Positions 55,288-64,000 of a stretch of DNA of 64,000 nt are shown here, one piece after another (within the stretch, counting starts at the first letter, position 1; every line of letters starts with the position of its first letter). The notes below the pieces were generated by a model. That model was not told the origin of the DNA. It saw only the letters and a list, made by a program, of their open reading frames with translations, and searched no databases. The DNA comes from Candidatus Altimarinota bacterium (GTDB lineage: Bacteria > Patescibacteriota > Gracilibacteria > BD1-5 > UBA2023), in the NCBI GenBank assembly GCA_023230505.1, contig JALNXF010000001.1:124001-188000 (forward strand), given 5' to 3'. The position numbers and the translations under genes are program-made.

Positions 55288-58200
55288 TTTTCACCTTTTT
55301 CATATTCAAAACTAATTGCCAATATCTTTTCATAACTTTCTGTTAATCTTTGTAAATTTTGTTCATCTCTCTCAGTAAAAATAATCTGTTCTCAGAGTTC
55401 CTTATTTTTTTCTAGAGCGTCTTCTAATTGTTTTTTCTTATCCATTAATGTAGAAATATTTTCATTAAATTCACTTAATTTATTTAAAATATCATTTTTG
55501 TCATTTGTAATCATTAGTTTTTTGAGATTGTCAGTTGCTTCATGAACATCTATAAATTTTATTATAATAGTTGGATCAAATTGAATTGTGATTTCTTTTT
55601 TTGGTTTATAAAATAATCAATTCCACTTTATGGAATAACATAATTTATTTTCTTCTTTCTCATTAATAATATCCCATTTATCTAGATCAAGTTCAGTTTT
55701 TTCTCAATCTTTAATTAATCATGAACAAATAACTAATTGTTCATCAACTATGGCTATAATTTCTCAAATATTTAATCAGGCTCTACCATCATAAATTCTT
55801 CTAGAAACTATAGCATCAATTGTATCTGCAATTCTTATAACTCTAGATGATTCTGGTATATTTCTTCAAATTAATTTATTAAAATCAAGAGGATCTACTT
55901 TTCTTCATTCATTACATTTTTTAATTAAATCATCAAGAGTCAAGGTCTCATCTCAATCTGGTGAATAAAAATTTGAATGATGAATCATTCATCTTAGAAG
56001 TAAAATATCCATTCATTTATTTACTCATTTAATTATTCCATTTCAGGTGTGAGAATTAATTATTATTTTTTCTTCTGGAGTAAGATAAGAAGGTTTTTTT
56101 AAAATTTCATCATCTATCCGGTTTTTTCAGTAATCGTGTAAAATTGCTTTAACTTCAAGAGTATTTCTTTTTGCAAGGCTATATCAAAGCCGTTTTCATA
56201 TTTCATTTGTATAATCTTTTACTCTATTTATATGTCAATTTGTATACGCATCCTTCTTTTCCATAATATCAGATACCATTATAGAGAGAGTTTTATATGA
56301 TTTTGAAAGTCTTACATGATTTTGATAAATATCAATTAATTTTTCAACCTCTTCTTTAATATAATTTTTTTCATGTTCAAATATATATTTAAAAGTTTTT
56401 TCATAAATATCATGATAAACAAAAACTATATTAAAAAATCAATTATCAATATTTTCTTCTTTTTCAAATCTTCAGATTTTTCACTTTTTAGTTTTTAACT
56501 CAATTCTTACTTTACATAAATTATGAAAAAGTATTTCTCCAATGGAATTTCAAATTTCTCTTTCTATATCTAGAAATATGTCTCAATCTAATCTACTATC
56601 TCTTTTTTGGATTTCAAGTATAATATCAGATATTCTTTTTTGTAGTTTTTGTCTTTCAATAAGAGAAAATTTTTCTTTATATTCTTTTATTTCATCTTCT
56701 CATTTACTAATTAGTTTATCTAAAGGAACCATTCATGATATAATTCAATATGAATTTTCTAGTTCTATAATTCAAATATTTTTTTGTATTTTTTTTACAA
56801 TTTCAAGTGAATCTTTTGGTAGGAAATTTCAATATTTTTCAATAAATGTAAGATAATATTTTTTTGCTTTTTCCTGTGATTCTTTTCTTTTTCAAGCCGA
56901 ATATATTAAAGATAAACTTAAATAAAGTTTTCAAAAATTATATATAAGATTATATTGAGAATTATTTTTTATATAATTCTCTATTTCACAAATTACATTA
57001 TCACAAATCTTATTTGCCTCAGTTTTATTCCTACAATCATCTCCACAACATTCTTCAGCCTCACATATTTTTATACCATCTGAATATTTTGTTAGAATTA
57101 ACTCAAGAAGTAATATTTTATATTTTTCAAATAAAATATTTCATTTTTTATTATTAACTAAATTTTTTAATAAATCCGACATTGTTTTATTATCAAATTC
57201 ATAAAATAGCATTAATTTATAAACTACAATTATTTGAAATATATTAATATTTTCTCATAAAGTTCATATAAAATGACTAACAACATCTAATCTGGTATTA
57301 AAATTTACTAATTCATCCTTGTTACATTTATTATATATAAATATTAATTGTTTTAATCAATCTAGTACTACCTCTTCGCTATCTATATTTACATATCATT
57401 TCTCTTTTTGTTTTTTATCTACAAGTAGATTTGCATATACAATATTTCATTGCTTTATCATTTCAGCATCATTTCTTTCTTTTTCTAAAATTATTCATTT
57501 TCTTTCTCAAAAATTAGATTTTTCTCTTAATTCAAATCAATAATTTATTTTTTGTGCTGTAGAAAAGCTCATATCATCACTTAATTCTTGTTTTTCATAT
57601 TTTTTTGAATCAATTTCAGTATTGTCTAGACTTGCTGAAAAATTCATATGTATTTTTCATAACATATCTTGTAATTTTGAAATTTGAGTTTTTTGTTCTG
57701 GAGTTAGTTTTATTCTTTTTTCAACTTCCTCTGTATAAACTGGATAAGGATTATATGATAAAATTTTATAAATATCCTCAGAAATATTTTTTATTATTCC
57801 TAATAATAAGGTTTTAACAGATGAAGAGATTATATTAAATAAAGATTTTCAAATATCTCTTTCTTCTGTATTTATACTATTTATTATTGTTAGTTTATTT
57901 AGAGTATCAATAAATTGTAAATATTCTTTTAAATTAGATATGTTTCATTTTTTTTCAATTAATGTAACTTTATCATTTAATAATTTTTTTATTCATCACA
58001 ATCAATCTCTAAGGTCATTTATAAGATTAAAATTAGATTCCGCTCAAAATAGAAAAAGCAAGAAGCTTATTTCCTCATAAGGCTCAATATTACAATCCAT
58101 TATTCTAGAATTAATGTTTTTAGAATATGATATAATTCAATCTAGAAAAAATTCATCATTCTTTAATTTATGAATAAGTTTTGATGGAAGATTTTTATTT

Positions 58201-58475
58201 CTAAAAAATAGTTTCTTAATATAATTTAGAAAAATTCTCATTACTTTATTTGATAATTTTGGATTAACTCAAGTGAGAGCTTGTTTTTTTACACATTCAT
58301 ATAAATCTAATAAATTTTGAATTCAATTTTCTTGTTCTTTGAAATTATCTTGCAAAAATGATAAGATTTCTTTTGTGTTTTTTGTTGTAGTACTTGTTCA
58401 ATTACATAAATTCTCAGAAGAATTTAGCTCCTCTGTAATTAAATCACATATTTTTTTATTTCTTGTTGAATTCAT
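55284..58475 (-). CDS. Large protein with C-terminal HD domain (HD-GYP-like)
   Basis: 1063 residues. About 730 N-terminal residues are helical and charged with no known domain; a Cys cluster CEAEECCGDDC lies near the middle. The HD part starts near residue 735 (GHINRVKDYTNEIGKRLGYS), has the metal pair in AILHDYGKNRIDDEILKKPS and YLTPEEKIIINSHTGNGIIK, and IHHSNFYSPDGDE in place of the usual HHExxxGxGYP. ESSRVIRIADTIDAIVSRR and the final coiled coil follow. HD-GYP enzymes cut cyclic di-nucleotides; the altered GYP leaves the substrate open. Its TAA overlaps the TAA of the gene on the other strand by 2 bp. Confidence 0.78.
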
Positions 58476-58610
58476 TTTCCTCTTTTGAAAGGGGATATTA
58501 TTTCCCCTATAAGATGTAAGGGAATTAGATTATAATACATACTTTTAAAAAAAATTCAACACAAAATATTTATATCAATTTACAAAATGAAAATTTAATT
58601 TAAAAATAAG

Positions 58611-58638
58611 TTGACAATTAGATAATTGTTATTATATA
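58611..58638 (+). promoter_or_regulatory. Promoter with palindromic operator of the DEAH helicase
   Basis: TTGACA (58611-58616), 16 bp, TATATA (58633-58638). ACAATTA-GA-TAATTGT (58614-58629) is a perfect palindrome across the -35 and spacer, so repressor control is likely. It lies in the 203-bp gap between the divergent HD-domain and helicase genes. Confidence 0.6.
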
Positions 58639-58678
58639 TAAAAGTATTAATTATTATTAATACATAACTTATAAAAAA

Positions 58679-61600
58679 ATGTCAAATATAATACAAATTC
58701 CTTGAATACAATCAAATTGAGATTTAGTAGATCTTAACTGAAATATAATGACTAGTAAGGAAAGATCTGATTTAATACAAGTAGTCAATTCATTACCTAT
58801 TAATTTACATATATCTGAGATTCAAGATGCAGTGGCTGATTCTTTAATGACTATAATAGCTGTGGAAACTTGATGATGAAAAACTACTCAAGTTCCTAAA
58901 ATATTATATCAAGCCCCTCATATTAAAGCAAAAAAAATAGTAACATCAGAGCCAAGGGTTATAGCAGCAACTTGAGCTGCAAAGAGAGTTTCAAAAGAAT
59001 TATTAGCATCTACTCTAAATCCAGATTTTACTATATGATACAAAGTATGATACAGAACATGAAAAGAAAAATTATCAATTCCCGATTCTGATATACTTTT
59101 TGTTACAGATTGATTACAATTACTAAGGCAATTTGTATCAGAAGTTCATCCTGATATTTTAATCTTAGATGAAGTCCATACTTATAGTATTCCTACAGAA
59201 TTTCTCGCTGCTCAGATTAACAAATTAATGTTAAATACTAAAAAAAGAATTAAGTTAGTATTTATGTCTGCGACCATGGATACCACTTTGGTAAGTGATT
59301 TTTATAGTGATCTAATAAAACAAATAAATCAGACGAAAAATATACCAATTTTAAATATTCCTGGGAGAACTTTTCCAGTAAAAAAAGAAGAAAAATTAAG
59401 TAAAGATTTTATCCCAAGTATCTTAGATTTTGCGAAGCAAAATAAAAATATACTAGTATTTGTAGATGGCAAAAAAGAAATAGATAGTGTAATAGATCAA
59501 GTAAGATGACAATTACCAGATTATAATATACTACCTCTTCATAGTGAACTACCTATAGCTGAACAAAATCAAGTATTAGAAAAACAGGATAAGCCTACGA
59601 TAATAGTAGCTACAAATATAGCTCAAGAAAGTATTACAATTGATTATATAAATGCTGTAGTAGATAATTGATATCGTAAACTATTAAAAGTAAATTCTAA
59701 TTGAGTTCCAGAACTTTTTAGAGTACCAGTATCTTTTGCTGATTCTGAACAAAGGGCATGAAGAAGTGGGAGAGTTCAAGAATGAGAATATGTATGGGCA
59801 AATAAAATACCTAGAGAAGAATTAGAGGCTTTTCCTAGATGAGAAATAGAAAACATTACACTTGAAAGATATATTCTGATAGCCTTATCTACAGGATTTG
59901 ATCCGAAAAAAGAAATAAAGACTTGAAAAAAAGTATTTATTCATAATCCAGATAAAACTCTTCTAGAGTTGTCTTATAAAAATCTAAAAAAACTCTGAGC
60001 GATAGATGAACAAAATAAAATAACAGAGTTATGACAAGAACTTTTAAATCTTCCACTTGATCCAAATATTTGAATAATGCTTTTAAATGGTATAAAAAGA
60101 GGTTGTTCTTGAAATATGGCTGAGATTTGTGCCATTATGAATCATAAAGGATTTATCTGAAAATGAGAAAAATGGAAAGATTTTATAAAATGAAAATATA
60201 AATTAGATTCTGATTTAATAGCTTTATCTGAATTATTAAAGATAATTTCTACTAGAGAACCACTTTGAAATGAAATGATTGGTAGATTAAAAAAAGAATG
60301 AATAAGTAGTCATGAAATAAATCTATTTCAAGAATATGCTAAAAATTGAAAAGAATATATGTTATATGAAATAGTGGATTTAAGTTTACTTTGAATTAAG
60401 ACAAAAAGAATCAATGAGATATTAAATACTATAGAAACATTAAAGCAAAGGTTAACAGAAGGTGAGTTCTGAGTGGAATATAGTGAAAATACTGAAGAGA
60501 TAGTAAAATCTATTCTTTCTTGAATGCTTGATAGTGTATTTACCTGGGATAAAAAAACTAAAATGTTTTATAATAAGAAAAAATGATGATTTCAAAAACC
60601 TATTAATTCTTGTATAAAAGATGTTAGTAGTAAATATTTTTATGTTGGGTATCCTTTTATTATCTGATCAAGTGATGAAGAGACAGATTGCACTCCTTTA
60701 TTATTTTTTATCACAAAAGTAGATGAATGACACATAGATGAAGTAGGACATGATTATATTCAAGAAACTTTTAAAGATGTAAAATTCATGACTAAGACTG
60801 ATTGAAAGACTAAAAGAGGAAAAGATAAGTTAAAACCAAGAATTATGGCAAATTTACAAAAGGATTTAGGATGATTAAATATATCAAATATTTTAGCCGA
60901 AGTTGCTAATACAAAACTTGATGATGTAATATCTTTTCATTGGCTTCCGGATTTTATGATAGAAAATAATTTATCTATTATCAAATTTATCAAATCTTAC
61001 AAAGCTAAAAATAAAGTATTTAATATAGATAGATTTAAGCAAATTCTTACTTTATTTACCCCTCTATTATCAAGAAGATTTTATGCTAATGATATGGCAA
61101 GGACTATTAATTGATATATTCATGACAGTAGTATTTTTTATGAGTTAATCAATTCTTTGGATTCTCGTGTAAAAGAATTTTTAGAGAATCCATACAAAGA
61201 AAAATATGAAAATGATATAATCCAAAAAAGGAAACATCAATGAATTGAGCTTACTAAAGAATTGGAGGAAATAAGAAAAAAGAAAATAATACAAGCAAAT
61301 GAAATTAATGAATGACAAATAGTTTCAATGGAAGAAAAGGCAGAAAAATTAGAATTGGATGAATTGAGAGAAGAAATAAGAGAAAAACAAGAAAAAGCTT
61401 TATCAAGAGCTAGAAAAGCAGATAAAGAAACAAAAAAAGTAAAAAAAGCTCCTCTAAAATGAAAAGATGCAAAAGTGAAAAAAGAAGAAATGGATAAAGA
61501 AATAAGACTTATACAAGAAAAAGCAAAAATAACATGAATTTCAAAAGAATCTAGAAGAATACTTATACAAGAAGTTATAAAAAAGTATTGATTTCCCGTG

Positions 61601-61855
61601 GAAAATAAAAAAGTTAATGAAAAAAAAGGATTAACAGAAAAAGAAAGAAAAAAAGAAAGAAAACATAAACAAAGAAAAGACGAAGAAACTAAAAGATTGA
61701 TAAATAAACAAAGAAAAAAAGAGATATATTGTATGAAAGAAAATGCTAAAATTTTAAATATTCCAGAAAATGAAGTAAAACTCCTTGAGCAAGAAATTAA
61801 TATAAAATATCAAACAAAATGAGTATTAAAAAAAGCTTGAAAAACTAAGAAATAA
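58679..61855 (+). CDS. DEAH-box RNA helicase (HrpA-like) with charged coiled tail
   Basis: 1058 residues. Motif I is AVETGGGKTTQVPKIL, Ia in TSEPRVIAATGAAKRV, motif II LILDEVHTYSIPTE (DEVH), motif III VFMSATMD, then VFVDGKKEIDSV, IVATNIAQESITIDYINAVV and motif VI SEQRAGRSGRVQEGEY. The WHL/ratchet and OB-like parts follow to about 840. The last 200 residues are an unusual Lys/Glu-rich coiled tail (ELTKELEEIRKKKIIQANEI and so on), likely RNA- or ribosome-binding. HrpA in E. coli helps rescue stalled ribosomes. It ends 16 bp ahead of the nucleotidase gene and is probably cotranscribed with it. Confidence 0.87.
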
Positions 61856-61871
61856 TTTAAAAAATTAATTT

Positions 61872-62537
61872 ATGAACACTAAATGATTTGACGCTTTTTT
61901 ATGAAAGCATACAGATTTTCAATTAAAAAATGTAGATACAATAGGAATTGATATAGATGAGGTTTTATCTCATTTTCTTGAGGCTTATTTGGAATTTTAT
62001 AATTTGAGAAATAGTACGACTTTTAAGAGAGATGATTTCTTTAGTTATAATTTCTGGGAAGTTACATGAGGAACTAGGGAAAGTGCCATTGATAGTGTTC
62101 ATGATTTTTTTGAAACACATCATTTTACTTCAATGTCGCCATTTGAAGGCTCTCAAGAAGCTATAAAAAAACTTAAAGAAGTTTATAATCTTGTTATTAT
62201 AACTTCTCGTCAGACTGCAATTGAAGAAGAGACAAAAAAATGGTTAGAAAATCATTTTCCATGATTTTTTAAAGAAATACATTTTTGAAACCATTTTGGA
62301 AAAGATTGAGCTAAAACTTCTAAATCAGATATTTGTAAAAAATTATGAGTAAAACTGCTTATTGAGGATTCACTTGGTTATGCACTAGAGTGTTCTAGAG
62401 AAAATATTAGCACAATATTGCTTGATAGCCCATGGAATCAAACAAAAGAAATTCTCCCATCAAATATTATCAGAGTAAAAACTTGGGAAAATATTCTTGA
62501 AATTCTTGAAAATCCTAAAATTAATCTATCCAAATAA
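61872..62537 (+). CDS. HAD-family 5'-nucleotidase-like phosphatase
   Basis: 221 residues. Motif I TIGIDIDEVLSHFLEAYLEF (D-x-D), motif II LVIITSRQTAIEEETKKWL, motif III KSDICKKLG and motif IV LLIEDSLGYALECSREN. This matches the 5'(3')-deoxyribonucleotidase (NT5C/YqfW-like) branch of HAD enzymes, which remove phosphate from (deoxy)nucleoside monophosphates. It is 16 bp after the helicase. The last 12 bp overlap the convergent UPF0489 gene. Confidence 0.82.
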
Positions 62538-63236
62538 ATCTCTCAAAACCTCCAAAGCTTTCTTTTGGTCTATAAAATAAGGACTAGTTGCAATTGTAAT
62601 TAGTCTTGATTTTTTGGCTATGCGTAGGATAAAATCCCTTTTTAAATTATATGAAATATAGTCCATATTTGGAGAGAAAAAATCAAGGTCTAAATTTAGA
62701 ATAAAATCTTCTTTTAATATATTTTCATCAAAACTTAGTATTTCACTTTCTCCGGTTATTTTATATAAATTTCAAATTAGTTCAGATTTAATAGCTGGAG
62801 AAATATAATTTCAAACGTTCAGTTTATAATTTGTATATTCATAGACTTTATTTAAATTGTTTAAGTCTTTTTCATCAATAAAATTATCTGGATTTCTGGT
62901 GTCAGAATGTTCGTCAATATGAATTAAATTTATTCACTTATTAATAACTCAATTGTTTAAGGCTTCGCACCAGAAATAAAACGCGTGATTATGGTTATCA
63001 AAGATATAAACTGGAACTTTGTTCCAGTTTGTTTTAATAAAATTTTTTAGTCAGAAATAAACTTGCTCAATTCATTTTTCATCTATTTCAATAAATGTAG
63101 GTTTATTTCAAATCTGAGCATCATTAATAGTTCAATCTATTATTGTTGGCACGAAAATTTCTTTATTTTTTCTTATTTCATAAGAAAAAATATTATTTCA
63201 AATAGGAGAGTCGATAGTAATAAGATTTTGATACAT
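62526..63236 (-). CDS. UPF0489 family protein
   Basis: 236 residues. VPVYIFDNHNHAFYFWCEAL and INLIHIDEHSDTRNPD are the conserved acid/His blocks of UPF0489, and FILNLDLDFFSPNMDYISYN adds a further D-x-D. The arrangement of His and Asp suggests a metal-dependent hydrolase of the arginase/deacetylase type, but no reaction is known. It lies 9 bp downstream of yidC on the same strand. Confidence 0.82.
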
Positions 63237-63245
63237 TTTTAAGTT

Positions 63246-64000
63246 TTATTTCTTAGTCATTTTATTTACAACTATTTGTTGAGCGAGTGTAAATAGAGTT
63301 CAAATTAGCCAATATATACCAACTCATGATGGCATAAAATAAGATGTTACAGCAAGCATTGCTGGCATTCACCGAAGCATAAAATGGTTCATAACATTTG
63401 GATCAGGCATAAATTCTGAAACTGGTTCATCTACCATTTCGTCTTTTGTAATAATTTCTCATTGTTTTGTTTTAGTTTTTTTATGAAATGTAAGAGAAGA
63501 TTTTATTTGTAAAAATTGAGCAAATCAAATTATTATAGCCAAAATAATTCCTGATTTCCATTCTTGTGACATTAAATTTAATCAGAAAAAATTTGAATTA
63601 ATTTTTGTAATATCAAAACCAGCAAGAGGTGAATATAGATAATAGTAATTAGAAATACTAGCAATACCTGATATAACCCAATAAAGTACAATTAAAAGAG
63701 GGAATTGAAGAAGTAGAGGTAGACAAGAACCAACAGGATTTACTTTTTCTTTTTTATATAATTCGAGTAATTCCATTCAAATTTTTGCTTGATCTCATTT
63801 ATATTTCTTTTGAATTTCTTTAATTTTTGGCTGAATTGTCTGCATTTTCTTGCTATTTACCAGGATATGATGTTGAGGAACTAGAATAATTAATCTGATA
63901 ATTAGAGTTACAATAATTATCGCAAAACCAAGATTATGACCTGGTAAATTACTTATTAAAAACACAAATAAATTATAAACTGGAGCATAAAATAAATTTG
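63246..64000 (-). CDS. yidC: Membrane protein insertase YidC (5' end outside the window)
   Basis: The final 251 residues are seen. Motifs of the Oxa1/YidC core: [20 protein letters not shown], the cytoplasmic coiled loop [20 protein letters not shown], then [20 protein letters not shown] and the C-terminal FMPSGVGIYWLIGTLFTLAQ with [10 protein letters not shown]. An insertion between the last helices ([20 protein letters not shown]) is longer than usual. YidC inserts membrane proteins alone or with SecYEG; its partner SecY is encoded at 10693-12009. Confidence 0.95.

Overview
Genetic code and organism. The window is a very AT-rich bacterial chromosome segment in which TGA is read as glycine. 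Under the standard code almost every gene breaks into fragments. With TGA = Gly (translation table 25) long uninterrupted genes appear, and TGA falls on invariant glycines: the Gly-rich loop of MurG (TGA TGA TGA ACG GGT GGC CAT), the DprA loop SGGAYGVD, the RNase III signature ERLEFFGDA, and the heptosyltransferase motif TDSGPLHIG. All stops are TAA or TAG. This code, together with very low GC, weak Shine-Dalgarno use and CPR-type protein families, points to Candidatus Absconditabacteria (SR1) or Gracilibacteria (BD1-5). I cannot separate the two from this window. All coordinates and products below assume TGA = Gly.

Layout. 1-8944: end of an unknown gene, rbfA, an ftsQ-like gene, tldD, dprA, a VirB4/TraD-type ATPase, a Cys-rich zinc-ribbon protein and an alpha/beta hydrolase, co-oriented and often overlapping. 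8951-12772: murG, then on the minus strand a DnaQ-type exonuclease, secY and ftsE. 12896-21062: a surface-glycan island of glycosyltransferases (GT2 fused to DUF2304, two GT4, one frameshifted GT9, a second GT2) and four SAM methyltransferases. 21094-24816: metG, a hypothetical gene, rpmF, nusB and rnc. 24821-27637: an antitoxin-like gene, a DinD/Bro-N gene and membrane proteins. 27695-33503: aspS, a membrane protein, a TIM-barrel epimerase, a wHTH regulator, a GT4 and yggU. 33568-37422: a 1284-residue unknown protein. 37627-41221: a zinc ribbon, an anchored coiled coil, tsaC and mltG; opposite them a type IV pilin-like protein and a membrane-anchored Kazal-domain protein. 41383-45829: cysS and alaS with two small GC-rich, TGA-free genes between them. 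45892-49057: a collar-domain protein, an AbiE toxin-antitoxin pair and map. 49059-53952: a GT-C membrane protein and a flippase. 54167-64000: a 3D/peptidoglycan-binding protein (frameshifted), a 1063-residue HD-domain protein, a DEAH helicase, a HAD nucleotidase, a UPF0489 protein and yidC (partial).

How it fits together. The mix is core information processing (RbfA, NusB, RNase III, L32, SecY, YidC, Met/Asp/Cys/Ala-tRNA synthetases, MAP, TsaC), cell-wall and division functions (FtsQ, FtsE, MurG, MltG, flippase), DNA uptake or transfer (DprA, VirB4/TraD-like ATPase, pilin) and a large investment in surface sugars and anchored surface proteins. That suits a small episymbiont or predator living on other bacteria, which is an inference from lineage and gene content.

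Most notable: an AlaRS carrying an inserted, apparently degenerate HAD-like domain and lacking the usual C-terminal domain; two GC-rich cassettes with strong Shine-Dalgarno sequences and terminators around cysS; dispersed palindromic repeats that have entered coding sequences in frame (murG, a zinc-ribbon gene, dinD); a Kazal-like inhibitor domain on a membrane anchor; and two homopolymer frameshifts.
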